Positions 25,436 through 36,850 of a stretch of 64,000 nt of DNA are shown here, one piece after another. The stretch lies in assembly GCF_013364275.1 (NCBI RefSeq), contig NZ_CP054932.1, forward strand, positions 8,246,001 to 8,310,000, written 5' to 3'. The position numbers were made by a program, and so were the translations under genes. The notes under the pieces were generated by a model. It saw nothing but the letters and a program-made list of their open reading frames with translations, did not search any database and had not been told where the DNA came from. Source of the stretch: Actinomadura sp. NAK00032. Its GTDB lineage: Bacteria > Actinomycetota > Actinomycetes > Streptosporangiales > Streptosporangiaceae. Every line of letters begins with the position of its first letter. Within the stretch, counting starts at the first letter, position 1.

Positions 25436-25767
25436 TCCCAGACGGGACGGACCTCGACTCCGCCCCACCGCGCGTAGGGGTGGCCGGCGGCGATGTGGAT
25501 GGCCTCGTCCAGATCGGCGCACTCGATGATCACGACGCCGCCGACGAAGTCCTTCGTCTCGGCGTACGGCCCGTCCGAGACGAGGGTCTCCCCGTCCCGG
25601 ACCCGGACCGTCGTCGCGTCCACGACGGGACGCAGCCGCACGCCGAAGCGCTTCGCGTCGCGCCGTTCCAGGTCGGCGAGCCACGCCCGGTGCCCCGGAT
25701 CGGCCTCGATCTCCGCGTTGGACGGCGAGACCTTCTCGTCGTCGCAGATCAGCAGTGCGTACCTCAT
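25432..25767 (-). CDS. YCII-related DGPF-type protein
   Basis: 111 residues. Contains the family signature as DGPYAETKDFVGGVVIIECA (about 64-83), with the usual Phe of DGPF replaced by Tyr, and HPYARWGGVEVRPVWE at the C terminus. Function of the family is unsettled. Co-transcribed and coupled with the ECF42 sigma gene (ATGA overlap). It starts only 20 bp after the ppc stop, so it may be read from ppc or from a promoter inside the ppc 3' end. Confidence 0.93.
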   Translation of the reverse strand: MRYALLICDDEKVSPSNAEIEADPGHRAWLADLERRDAKRFGVRLRPVVDATTVRVRDGETLVSDGPYAETKDFVGGVVIIECADLDEAIHIAAGHPYARWGGVEVRPVWE

Positions 25768-25786
25768 GCAGCCGATTCTGCCCCGG

Positions 25787-28411
<2,625 letters not shown>

Positions 28412-28508
28412 CCGACCAAGCCTAACGAGCCGGTCTGAGGCGGGGTTCGTCCCGGTCACCGGCACCCGGCCGCAAGAGCCGCATCAGTCGCCGGTTACCC
28501 TGACCGGC

Positions 28509-30101
28509 ATGGCGACGGAAGCCCCTGAGCCCCCCGTGGACTACGACCTCCACACCACGGCGGGAAAGATCGCGGACCTGGAGCGGCGGCGCTACGAGGC
28601 GGTGAACGCCGGATCCGCGCGCGCCGTGGAGAAGCAGCACGCCAAGGGCAAGATGACCGCCCGAGAGCGGATCGACGCGCTGCTCGACCCCGGTTCGTTC
28701 GTGGAGTTCGACGAGATGGCGCGGCACCGCTCCACCAACTTCGGGATGGAGAAGAACCGGCCCTACGGCGACGGCGTCGTCACCGGCTACGGCACGGTCG
28801 ACGGGCGCCCGGTCGCGGTGTTCAGCCAGGACTTCACCGTCTCCGGCGGATCGCTGGGCGAGGTCTTCGGCGAGAAGATCTGCAAGGTCATGGACCACGC
28901 GATCAAGACCGGCTGCCCGGTGATCGGGATCAACGACTCCGGCGGCGCGCGGATCCAGGAGGGCGTGGTCGCGCTCGGCCTGTACGCGGAGATCTTCAAG
29001 CGGAACGTGCACGCCTCCGGCGTCATCCCGCAGATCTCGCTGGTCATGGGCCCGTGCGCGGGCGGCGCGGTGTACTCCCCGGCGATCACCGACTTCATCG
29101 TCATGGTCGACCAGACGTCCCACATGTTCATCACCGGCCCGGACGTGATCAAGACGGTCACCGGTGAAGAGGTCACGATGGAGGAGCTGGGCGGGGCGCA
29201 CTCGCACAACTCCAAGTCCGGCGTCGCCCACTACCAGGGGTCGGACGAGGACGACGCGATCGAGTACGTCAAGGCGCTGCTGTCGTACCTGCCGTCCAAC
29301 AACCTGTCCGACGCGCCCGCGTTCGACGTGCCGGTGGACGTGACCGAGCTGGACGAGGAGCTCGACACCCTCATCCCCGACTCGCCGAACCAGCCCTACG
29401 ACATGCACACCGCCATCGAGCGGGTGCTGGACGACGGCGAGTTCCTGGAGGTCCAGGAGCAGTTCGCGCCCAACATCATCGTCGGGTTCGGCCGCGTCGA
29501 GGGCCACTCGGTCGGCATCGTCGCGAACCAGCCGATGCAGTTCGCCGGAACGCTCGACATCGACGCGTCCGAGAAGGCCGCCCGGTTCGTCCGGACCTGT
29601 GACGCCTTCAACATCCCGGTGCTGACCTTCGTGGACGTCCCCGGCTTCCTGCCCGGCACCGACCAGGAATGGAACGGCATCATCCGGCGCGGCGCCAAGC
29701 TGCTGTTCGCCTACGCCGAGGCCACCGTCCCGCTCGTCACGATCATCACGCGGAAGGCCTACGGCGGCGCCTACGACGTCATGGGGTCCAAGCACCTCGG
29801 CGCCGACATCAACCTGGCGTGGCCGACCGCGCAGATCGCGGTGATGGGCGCGCAGGGCGCGGTCAACATCCTGTACCGGCGCGAGCTGGCCGGCGCGGAC
29901 GACCCGGACGCCCGCCGCGCCGAGCTGATCACCGAGTACGAGGACACGCTCGCCAACCCCTACATCGCGGCCGAGCGCGGCTACGTCGACAACGTGATCA
30001 AGCCGTCGGAGACGCGCGGGCAGGTCGTGCGGGCACTGCGGTCGCTGCGCGAGAAGCGCAAGACGCTGCCGCCGAAGAAGCACGGGAACATCCCGCTGTG
30101 A
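28509..30101 (+). CDS. Acyl-CoA carboxylase beta subunit (carboxyltransferase)
   Basis: 530 residues of the AccD/PccB family. N-terminal half: KGKMTARERIDALLDPGSFVEFD, GINDSGGARIQEGV (oxyanion hole) and GPCAGGAVYSPAITDF. C-terminal half: TFVDVPGFLPGTDQEW, KAYGGAYDVMGSKHLGAD and AVMGAQGAVNILYRREL. Transfers carboxyl from biotin to acetyl- or propionyl-CoA; substrate choice cannot be read with certainty. The epsilon subunit follows 28 bp later. The matching biotinylated alpha chain is at 60.2 kb. Confidence 0.95.
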   Translation: MATEAPEPPVDYDLHTTAGKIADLERRRYEAVNAGSARAVEKQHAKGKMTARERIDALLDPGSFVEFDEMARHRSTNFGMEKNRPYGDGVVTGYGTVDGRPVAVFSQDFTVSGGSLGEVFGEKICKVMDHAIKTGCPVIGINDSGGARIQEGVVALGLYAEIFKRNVHASGVIPQISLVMGPCAGGAVYSPAITDFIVMVDQTSHMFITGPDVIKTVTGEEVTMEELGGAHSHNSKSGVAHYQGSDEDDAIEYVKALLSYLPSNNLSDAPAFDVPVDVTELDEELDTLIPDSPNQPYDMHTAIERVLDDGEFLEVQEQFAPNIIVGFGRVEGHSVGIVANQPMQFAGTLDIDASEKAARFVRTCDAFNIPVLTFVDVPGFLPGTDQEWNGIIRRGAKLLFAYAEATVPLVTIITRKAYGGAYDVMGSKHLGADINLAWPTAQIAVMGAQGAVNILYRRELAGADDPDARRAELITEYEDTLANPYIAAERGYVDNVIKPSETRGQVVRALRSLREKRKTLPPKKHGNIPL

Positions 30102-30129
30102 CCCGGACTCTCCTGGAAGGCCGGTTCTT

Positions 30130-30372
30130 GTGAGCTCCGAGCAGAAACCGTTCCTGCAGATCGTCCGGGGCGACCCGGGACCGGAGGAGATCGCCGCGCT
30201 CGTCGCCGTGCTGACCGCCCGCGCGCAGGCCGCGGCGGCGGCGCGGGACGGCGGCGGCCCGGCCCGCCCGTCCCGCTGGGCGGACCGGTCGCGGCTCGTC
30301 CGCAACACGTTCGCGGGCGACCTCGGGCCGCGCGGCCCGGGCGCCTGGCGGGCGAGCGCCCTGCCGCGCTGA
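30130..30372 (+). CDS. Acyl-CoA carboxylase epsilon subunit
   Basis: 80 residues. Starts SSEQKPFLQIVRGDPGPEEIAALVAVLTAR, the conserved helix of actinobacterial AccE/PccE, then a spacer and SRWADRSRLVRNTFAGDLGPRGPGAWRAS. In Streptomyces and Mycobacterium this small protein bridges and activates the alpha-beta carboxylase. GTG start. It follows the beta gene in one operon. The stop codon lies in the first unit of a short 12-bp tandem repeat. Confidence 0.92.
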   Translation: MSSEQKPFLQIVRGDPGPEEIAALVAVLTARAQAAAAARDGGGPARPSRWADRSRLVRNTFAGDLGPRGPGAWRASALPR

Positions 30373-30400
30373 CCTGCCCGCTGACCTGCCCGCTGAGCTG
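30368..30400. repeat. Short 12-bp tandem repeat at the end of the epsilon-subunit gene
   Basis: GCTGACCTGCCC occurs twice (30368-30379 and 30380-30391), followed by a partial third unit GCTGAGCTG. The first copy contains the stop codon of the upstream gene, so slippage has probably duplicated the gene end. Confidence 0.6.
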
Positions 30401-30514
30401 CGGCGCGGTCCGGGCGCGGCGGGCCGCGCGCCGACTCTGCGCGGACCGCCCGCAGCGACATGTAACCGTGGTTCGCACCCAGTGGGGGCCTCCGCACGAA
30501 TAAGGTGGAAGGCC

Positions 30515-31567
30515 ATGGCCACCTCGGAGTACGTTGCCCAGCCCGCGCGATACGCCATCTTCGTCGACGCGGGATACCTTTACGCGGCCTCCGGTGCCCT
30601 GCTGCTCGGCTGCGGATCCCGGCGCGAGTACCGGGTCGCCGCGGAGAAGCTGATCAAGGCGCTGACCGACCACGCCGACGGGCAGCGGCGCGGCGAACTG
30701 CTGCGGGTGTACTGGTTCGACGCCGCGCCGAAGAAGCAGCCGACGGTCGACCAGCGCGTGATCGCCAACCTGCCGCTGGTGAAGCTGCGGCTCGGCAACC
30801 TGAACGCGCAGGGCCAGCAGAAGGGCGTGGACGCGCAGCTGCGCGCCGACCTGGAGGCCCTCGCCCGGCACCGCGCGATCACCGACGCGGTGCTGCTGGC
30901 CGGCGACGAGGACATGCTGCCCGCCGTGGAGGCCGCGCAGCGCTACGGCGTCCGCGTGCACCTGTGGGGCGTCGAGCCGACGCACGGCTCCAACCAGGCC
31001 GAATGGCTGGTGTGGGAGTCCGACACCGTCGAGGTGCTGCCCGCCGAGTTCCTCCGCCCGTACTTCACCAAGGCCAAGGTGCTGCCGGTGCCCGCGCCGG
31101 GCAGCGCCGCCGCCGTCCGGGACGCCGCGGCCGCCGCGCAGCGCGCGAACCCCGTCCCGTCCCCGTCCCAGGTGTTCGCGGGCAAGCCCCCGTCGGTGAA
31201 GCCGGTCCCCGCCGCCGTCCGCGCGACCGTCCCGGTCCCGGGCTCCGCGACCCCCGCCACCGTCGCCGCCTCGCTGAACTCCACCGCCCAGACCGACGGC
31301 AAGCTCGGCCCCGACCGCGACCACATGCTGGAGATCGGCGAGCACGTCGCCCAGAAGTGGATCTTCGAGCGCGGCCGCGACAACATCCGCGACCTGCTCC
31401 CCGGCCCCATCCTGCCGCCCGTCATCGACAAGGAACTCCTGATCGAGGCCGAGAAGGAGCTGGGCTCCTCCCTCCGCCCCTACCAGGAGGCCCGCACCTG
31501 GCTCCGCGACGGCTTCTGGGAACGCGTCTACCGCGAGTTCGGCATCGGGATAGGAACGTCCGACTAG
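30515..31567 (+). CDS. NYN-domain (PIN-like) RNase family protein
   Basis: 350 residues. The N-terminal NYN domain (about 12-180) begins ARYAIFVDAGYLYAASGALL (first Asp), continues with RVYWFDAAPKKQ and ends with TDAVLLAGDEDMLPAVEAA (acidic pair) and VHLWGVEPTH. NYN proteins are metal-dependent ribonucleases related to PIN/FLAP nucleases. A Pro/Ala-rich linker (about 190-260) leads to a C-terminal helical domain (HMLEIGEHVAQKWIFERGRD ... LRDGFWERVYREFG), which may bind RNA or a partner. Substrate unknown. Single gene, not clearly operonic. Confidence 0.88.
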   Translation: MATSEYVAQPARYAIFVDAGYLYAASGALLLGCGSRREYRVAAEKLIKALTDHADGQRRGELLRVYWFDAAPKKQPTVDQRVIANLPLVKLRLGNLNAQGQQKGVDAQLRADLEALARHRAITDAVLLAGDEDMLPAVEAAQRYGVRVHLWGVEPTHGSNQAEWLVWESDTVEVLPAEFLRPYFTKAKVLPVPAPGSAAAVRDAAAAAQRANPVPSPSQVFAGKPPSVKPVPAAVRATVPVPGSATPATVAASLNSTAQTDGKLGPDRDHMLEIGEHVAQKWIFERGRDNIRDLLPGPILPPVIDKELLIEAEKELGSSLRPYQEARTWLRDGFWERVYREFGIGIGTSD

Positions 31568-31637
31568 CGAACGGGCGCGGTAGATACGTTTTGTTGTTGC
31601 GCGGACACTGAGTGTCGTGGGTCGGTAGGGTCCGGCC

Positions 31638-32843
31638 GTGATGCGGGTACGAGCACGGGTCGCCGCGGTGCCGTTCGCCGCGGCCCTCACGATGGCGTCC
31701 GGGGTGCTGGCCGGGTGCCAGTCGCCCGTGCCGTTCCACCGTCCTGCGGAGCCGTCCGCGGACGATCCCGTGGTGGGGCTCGGCGGGCCGGCGCCGTACC
31801 AGCGGGTGCGGCCGGACGGGAAGCGCGGTGCGGCCGACCCTGGTGGGGTCCCGCTCGCACCGGCGGGCGGGCGGGTGTACGCCGCGACGGGGCCCGGCAT
31901 GATCGCGCCGAACGCGCGCGGGCTGCCGCCCCGGATCTATGTCGCGAACGGGCGGTACATCGACGTGGTCGATCCCGGCGCGGCGCGGGTCGTCGGGCGG
32001 TACCGCACCGGGGCGGCTGCGTCGCGGGTCGTGCCCTCGTGGGATCTGCGGCGGCTGTGGGCGACCGACCGGCGGCGCGGCCGGCTCGTCCCGATCGGGC
32101 CGCACGGCGGGCGGCGCGGGCGGCCGGTGCGGGTCCCCGGTCCGGCGGGGCTCTATTTCACGCCGGACGGGCGGGACGCCCTGGTCCCGGCGCGGGGGCC
32201 GCGCCGCATCGACGTGCGCGACCCGCGGACGATGGCGCTGCGCGCGTCGGTGCCGATGCCGTGCTCGGCGGGCCACGCCGACTTCTCCCTGCGCGGCCGG
32301 TCCCTGGTCGCGACGTGCACGGCGGCTGGTGAGCTGGCCCTTGTCGATCTGGCCGGGCGGCGCGTGGCGGGGACGCTGCGGCTCCCGGAGGGGGCCCGGC
32401 CCGGTGATCTGCGGCTGTCGCCCGACGGCGCGGTGTTCCTCGTCGCGGACGCGGCGCAGGGCGGGGTGTGGCTGGTCGACGCGCGGCGGTTCGCCCTGCT
32501 CGGGTTCGTCCGGACCGCGCCGGGCGCCCGCGGCCTCGCGGTCAGCCGGGACGCGCGGCGGCTGTTCGTGGTGGGCGACGGCACGCTGACCGCCGTCGAC
32601 TTCCACACGCGGCGCGTGGTGTCCCGGTGGCCCCTGCCCGGCGGCGGCTCCCCCGTACCGGGCGGCGTGTCGTCGGACGGGACGAAGCTGTGGCTCGCCG
32701 ACCCCGCCGGGATCGTCTACGCCGTGTCCACCCGCACCGGCCGCGTCCTGCGCAAGGTGCGGGTCGGCGGCCGTCCGGCGGGGCTGTGCGTCCACCCGCA
32801 GCCGGGCCGGTACTCGCTCGGCGGCACCGGCCTCTACCGCTAG
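31638..32843 (+). CDS. Secreted lipoprotein with beta-propeller (YVTN-like) repeats
   Basis: 401 residues. A signal peptide ends in the lipobox LAGC with Cys27 as the lipid site. The rest shows repeated propeller-like strands: RIYVANGRYIDVVDPGAAR, RRLWATDRRRGRLVPI, LYFTPDGRDALVPARGPRR, LRLSPDGAVFLVADAAQGG, LAVSRDARRLFVVGDGTLTA and KLWLADPAGIVYAV. Likely anchored on the outer face of the membrane. The function of such propellers is not predictable. GTG and ATG start codons are adjacent. Its stop shares CTAG with the convergent Tad operon end. Confidence 0.82.
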   Translation: MMRVRARVAAVPFAAALTMASGVLAGCQSPVPFHRPAEPSADDPVVGLGGPAPYQRVRPDGKRGAADPGGVPLAPAGGRVYAATGPGMIAPNARGLPPRIYVANGRYIDVVDPGAARVVGRYRTGAAASRVVPSWDLRRLWATDRRRGRLVPIGPHGGRRGRPVRVPGPAGLYFTPDGRDALVPARGPRRIDVRDPRTMALRASVPMPCSAGHADFSLRGRSLVATCTAAGELALVDLAGRRVAGTLRLPEGARPGDLRLSPDGAVFLVADAAQGGVWLVDARRFALLGFVRTAPGARGLAVSRDARRLFVVGDGTLTAVDFHTRRVVSRWPLPGGGSPVPGGVSSDGTKLWLADPAGIVYAVSTRTGRVLRKVRVGGRPAGLCVHPQPGRYSLGGTGLYR

Positions 32844-35800
32844 CGCGACCCGACGCGGTGCCAGTCGGGGACGAGCTCCTCCACCAGGGCCTCCGTCTCC
32901 GGCTGGAGCTGGTCGAGGTAGGGGTCGCGGGCGATGCGGGAGCGCAGCTCGTCCACGACCACCCGGACCTGCGCGACGTCGCCGGTCGCGTGGGTCGCGC
33001 GGAGCAGGTCGCGCCACAGGCCCTCGTCCTCGGGCGCGAGCCGCAGCCCGGCGCGGGCCGCGCTCACCGCGCCGCGCGGGTCGCCCTCCTCCAGCCGCAG
33101 CACGACGAGCCGGTGCGCGACGTCGATGATCCGCGCGGGCGTCTCGTACTCCAGGTCGTGGTTCGCCAGCCACGCGTACCGGCCGCGGGGCCGGTCGGCG
33201 AGCAGCGGGCCGCGGACGAGGTCGAGCGCGTAGGCCATGTAGGCGGTCTCGGACGCGGGCTCGGCCGCCGACCGCCACACCAGCCAGCGGAACACGGCGA
33301 TGTCGACCCGCACCTCCGAGCCGAGCCGGATCCGGCCGCGCTCGTCGTGGTACAGGTTGGGGCGGCCCCGCGCGTCCCGGCCGAGCCAGTCCGACACGCG
33401 GGCCACGGTCGCGTCGCGGACGCCGGCGCTGGCGCCGCGCGGCCACACCGCGCCGGACAGCACCGTCGGGTGGACGCCCTCCGGGTGCGCGGCGAGGAAC
33501 ACCAGCACCTCGGTGCACAGCGCGCGGCGGCTCTCGTCCATCGGCCCCGGCGCCTCGACCTCGATGGGGCCGAGCAGCCGGATGTCGACCGAGGACTGCT
33601 GCGCGGTCGGCGGCTCGGCGCCGCCGGCCAGGCCGGGCAGCTGCACGGAGTCGAGCCGCCCGGCGGTGCGGAACAGCTCGAACACGCCGCGGTAGTCGTC
33701 GTCGCGGACGAGCTGCGCCTCGACGTCGAAGCCGAGCACGCCGGCCTGGAGCCGGCCGGCGGCGTCGACGTCCCAGGTCCAGGTGGCGCCCTGCACGTCG
33801 CCGGGGACGAGGTAGCCGGCGGCCATCCGGGTGCCGGTGCGGGCGAGCGCGACGAGCCGGTCGGCCGCCTGCTCGTCGGGGCGGTCCGCCATGATCAGGT
33901 AGTGCGGCATCCAAGCCTCGCCGAACACGCCGCGGCAGCGGCCGGTGAGCACGGAGTCGACGCCGGACGCGGCGAGCGCCTGCCGCACCTCCTCGCTGCG
34001 TCCCTCCAGCTCGGGCAGCGCGTCGTGCAGGGTCGGGACGGCGCGGACGCGGTCCGGGGCGATCTCGGTGAGGCCCTCGCCCAGCTCGGCGTCGAACCCG
34101 ACGAGCGTGATCCGCATGTGGTCGGACCAGCGGTTGGTCGCCAGCTCCAGCGCGATCGCCGACAGCGCGGCGCGGCGGGCGTCCTCGTCGCCGCGCAGCG
34201 CGATCAGCCCGTGCGCGGCCTCCAGGTCGACGAGGATGCGGCCGTTGGCGTTGGTGCCGATCGACACGAGGCCCGGGTAGGGGGCGAGGACGTCACCGAG
34301 GTCGGACGCCTCCAGCATGGGCAGCGCGTCGTCGCGCAGCCGCCACACCTGGCCGTCGTCGAACGCCTGCCAGGGGGCGGGCGGGTTGCGGTCGGCGGGC
34401 GCGATCCACAGGTCGAGGCTGCCGCGCCCGAGGTGCACGCCGTAGACGGTGGGGAGCGCGCGGCCGCCCGCCGCCATCGACTTCGACATGTGCCGCAGCC
34501 CGAGGTCGAGGAGCTTGGCCGCGTCGTCGTCGGCGCCGAGCCGCAGCGCCCGCTCCGCCTCGGCCGCCGCCCCCTCCGGCCGGACGACCATGTGCCCGAA
34601 CGCGCGGTTCCACAGCTGGGCGCGGCGGCGCCGGCCGAGCACGCCGAGCAGCCCGGCGGCGATCAGCGACGCGGCGGCGAGGCCCTGCGGCCAGCCGAGG
34701 TCGAACGCGGGGCCGGTCTCCTCGTGCTGCGGGCTGCCCTTGCCGGGGACGTCCGCGCCGCTGCTGCCGGCCTCACCGCCCATCTCGCCGGACGGGCCTT
34801 CGGCGTGCGCGGGCGGGTGCGCGGGCTCGGACTCGCGCGGCGCCTGCTGCTCCGGCGTCTGGCTCTGCTGCGGTGCGGGGGTGTGCTCCGGCGCCGGGGT
34901 CTGCGTCGCGGGCGGCGCCTGCGAAGCCGGAGGCTGGGACGCGGGCGGCTGGCTCGCAGGCGGCTGCGTCGCGGGGGGCTGGCTCGCGGGGGGCTGGGTG
35001 GGCTGCTGCTGCTTCGGCGGGGCCGGGGCCGGGGCGGGCGCGGGCTGCTCCGGCTCGTCCGGGACGGCGTGCCCGTAGCGGAAGTAGTCGTTCAGGTCCT
35101 TGACCGGGACGACCTTCGCGCCCTTGGCGTCCGCAGGCATCTCCAGGATCCAGCCCGGACGGATCAGGCTCGCGATCGTCAGCCGCGTCCCGTCCGGCTG
35201 GATGTGGTTCTTGTTGAGGGAGTAGATCTCCTTGTAGCGGCGGCCCTCGCCGAGGCACTTCTCCGCGATCTCCCACAGGCTCTCGTGGTGGCGGCCCTCC
35301 GGCGGCTGCACCCGGTAGATCTTCGTGGTGGCGGACTTCTCCACCGGGTCGGCGGTGAGGTCGGCCGCGACCCGGTCGGCCGCGGCGGCCGGACGCTCGG
35401 GGGCGTCCGCCACCTGGTGGAACCCCTGCGCCTGCGGCTGCGCCTGCACCGGCGCCTCGGCGGCCGCGGCCGGGCGCTGCGAGAGCCCGCCGGCCGCGAA
35501 CGCCGGCATGATCGTGGTGGTGGCGGTGAACAGCAGCAGCGCGGCCACGACGAGCCGGTGCACGAGCGACTGCGTGCCGCCCGCGAGCGGCACCCGCGCG
35601 GGCACGCCGACGCCCCGCACCCCCGCGTACACCTCGACGACGACGCACGCCGCGAGTTGCAGCCAGGCGAGCCACACCAGCGCCACCAGGATCGCCATCA
35701 GCGAGCCCGGCCCGACCTTCTGGGTGAGGTCGGACGCGGACGGCAGGTGGTCGGGCAGCGGCGACCCGAACGCTGTCAGCAGCGCGAACGGGACCCCGAC

Positions 35801-35908
35801 CAGCAGTGCCGCCAGCGCGATGACCGCGCCGATCCCGGCCAGAATGTCGCCCGCGCTGCGGCGCCCGTTCACCCGGACGGGAGCCCGCCGTCCCTGCCGC
35901 GTCACCAT
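32840..35908 (-). CDS. Membrane protein with LysM and C-terminal BTAD domain (Tad operon end)
   Basis: 1022 residues. Membrane helices at about 20-47, 70-92 and 114-136; a LysM domain at about 197-258 (IYRVQPPEGRHHESLWEIAE); a Pro-rich stretch of about 286-360 with PPASQ/PPATQ repeats; another helix at about 405-425. The C-terminal 250 residues are a BTAD (bacterial transcriptional activator domain) with TPR-like helices (SRRALCTEVLVFLAAHPEGV ... LRLAPEDEGLWRDLLRATHA). Similar LysM-BTAD proteins accompany Tad loci in actinomycetes. Role unknown; a wall-sensing regulator or assembly factor is possible. It is the last gene of the Tad operon. Confidence 0.85.
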   Translation of the reverse strand: MVTRQGRRAPVRVNGRRSAGDILAGIGAVIALAALLVGVPFALLTAFGSPLPDHLPSASDLTQKVGPGSLMAILVALVWLAWLQLAACVVVEVYAGVRGVGVPARVPLAGGTQSLVHRLVVAALLLFTATTTIMPAFAAGGLSQRPAAAAEAPVQAQPQAQGFHQVADAPERPAAAADRVAADLTADPVEKSATTKIYRVQPPEGRHHESLWEIAEKCLGEGRRYKEIYSLNKNHIQPDGTRLTIASLIRPGWILEMPADAKGAKVVPVKDLNDYFRYGHAVPDEPEQPAPAPAPAPPKQQQPTQPPASQPPATQPPASQPPASQPPASQAPPATQTPAPEHTPAPQQSQTPEQQAPRESEPAHPPAHAEGPSGEMGGEAGSSGADVPGKGSPQHEETGPAFDLGWPQGLAAASLIAAGLLGVLGRRRRAQLWNRAFGHMVVRPEGAAAEAERALRLGADDDAAKLLDLGLRHMSKSMAAGGRALPTVYGVHLGRGSLDLWIAPADRNPPAPWQAFDDGQVWRLRDDALPMLEASDLGDVLAPYPGLVSIGTNANGRILVDLEAAHGLIALRGDEDARRAALSAIALELATNRWSDHMRITLVGFDAELGEGLTEIAPDRVRAVPTLHDALPELEGRSEEVRQALAASGVDSVLTGRCRGVFGEAWMPHYLIMADRPDEQAADRLVALARTGTRMAAGYLVPGDVQGATWTWDVDAAGRLQAGVLGFDVEAQLVRDDDYRGVFELFRTAGRLDSVQLPGLAGGAEPPTAQQSSVDIRLLGPIEVEAPGPMDESRRALCTEVLVFLAAHPEGVHPTVLSGAVWPRGASAGVRDATVARVSDWLGRDARGRPNLYHDERGRIRLGSEVRVDIAVFRWLVWRSAAEPASETAYMAYALDLVRGPLLADRPRGRYAWLANHDLEYETPARIIDVAHRLVVLRLEEGDPRGAVSAARAGLRLAPEDEGLWRDLLRATHATGDVAQVRVVVDELRSRIARDPYLDQLQPETEALVEELVPDWHRVGSR

Positions 35909-35966
35909 CGCGTCCCTGCCGTTTCGCCGGAGGTCGCCCTCATCGTAGATGTGTTCTCGCGCCCGT

Positions 35967-36398
35967 TCACGGGCCCTCGTCTCCGGTGACCGGCCGTGCG
36001 GTGGCGCCGGCGGTCATCTGGAACTCGCCGAAGCCCGGGATGATCCCGAGGAGCTGCGGCCGCACGCTGATCTGGACCGAGACCGCGACCTCCTGCTCGT
36101 TGGCGTCGCACCGCGACGCGGTCACCTGGTCCGGGTAGGCGGCGAGCAGGTCGCACGCCGCCGCGCGGGCCCGGCCCGGGTCGAGGACGGGGTCGCCGGT
36201 GTCGCGCAGCGCGTCGTCGTCGATCTGGTCGGCGCCCGCCCGCGCCGCCTGCTCGGCCATGTCGGCGGCGCGCTGCCGGGCGTGGATGGCGAGGCCGCCG
36301 TCCACCAGCAGCCCGGCCAGCAGCAGGACGACCGGCGTGAACAGCACCGTGTACATCGCGATCGTGCCGCGGTCGTCCCCGCGCTGGAGCGTCCTCAC
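35967..36398 (-). CDS. TadG-like Flp pilus assembly protein (TadE/G family)
   Basis: 143 residues. Starts RTLQRGDDRGTIAMYTVLFT, then a membrane helix (PVVLLLAGLLVDGGLAI) and ARQRAADMAEQAARAGADQI, typical of TadG-like minor pseudopilins. The remainder is a small extracellular domain. Its GTG start overlaps the stop of the upstream TadE gene (GTGA). Anchored in the cytoplasmic membrane and likely part of the Tad machine or a cargo pilin. Confidence 0.8.
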   Translation of the reverse strand: MRTLQRGDDRGTIAMYTVLFTPVVLLLAGLLVDGGLAIHARQRAADMAEQAARAGADQIDDDALRDTGDPVLDPGRARAAACDLLAAYPDQVTASRCDANEQEVAVSVQISVRPQLLGIIPGFGEFQMTAGATARPVTGDEGP

Positions 36399-36850
36399 GG
36401 CGCGGCTCCCGGGTCGTCGGCGTCGCCCTCGTCCGTGCCCCGGTTGGTGAAGGTGTCGACGGGCGCGATCGCGTGCCCCTGGAGGCGCTTGCTGCCGGGC
36501 AGGCCGAGGAACGCGAGGTCGCCGAGGTCGACGTCGCAGGTGACGGTCACGCCGACGCTCCCGCCCGGCCCCCAGGCGGACACGTCGGTCTGGACGCTGG
36601 GGCCGCCCGAGCACCAGTCGGTGCCGCGCATCCCGGCGGCCGCGGTGTCGGCGGCGAGGACCTGCGCGGACCCGGCGCTGCGCGCGATGGACGCGGCGCG
36701 CGCGGCGTCCCGGGCGGCGCCGTCCACCTGGCTCTTGGCGTCCACCATCCGGCCCGCGCCCGCGAGGAACAGCAGGAACGCGATGAAGATGGGCGTGACC
36801 AGCACCATCTCCAGCGACATCGAACCCCGCTCGCGCGCGCTGCCTCTCAC
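36395..36850 (-). CDS. TadE-like pilus assembly protein (second)
   Basis: 151 residues. ARERGSMSLEMVLVTPIFIA (with the Glu needed by TadE-type prepilins) leads to a membrane helix LLFLAGAGRMVDAKSQVDGA, followed by ARDAARAASIARS. A short extracellular domain with paired Cys follows. The GTG start overlaps the preceding TadE stop (GTGA) and its own stop overlaps the next gene. Minor pilin or assembly role inferred from family and position. Confidence 0.82.
   Translation of the reverse strand: MRGSARERGSMSLEMVLVTPIFIAFLLFLAGAGRMVDAKSQVDGAARDAARAASIARSAGSAQVLAADTAAAGMRGTDWCSGGPSVQTDVSAWGPGGSVGVTVTCDVDLGDLAFLGLPGSKRLQGHAIAPVDTFTNRGTDEGDADDPGAAP

Noticed and set aside
34918..34996. CRISPR-like short repeats
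   Set aside because: The repeats are in-frame PPASQ codons of a Pro-rich linker and have no spacers.
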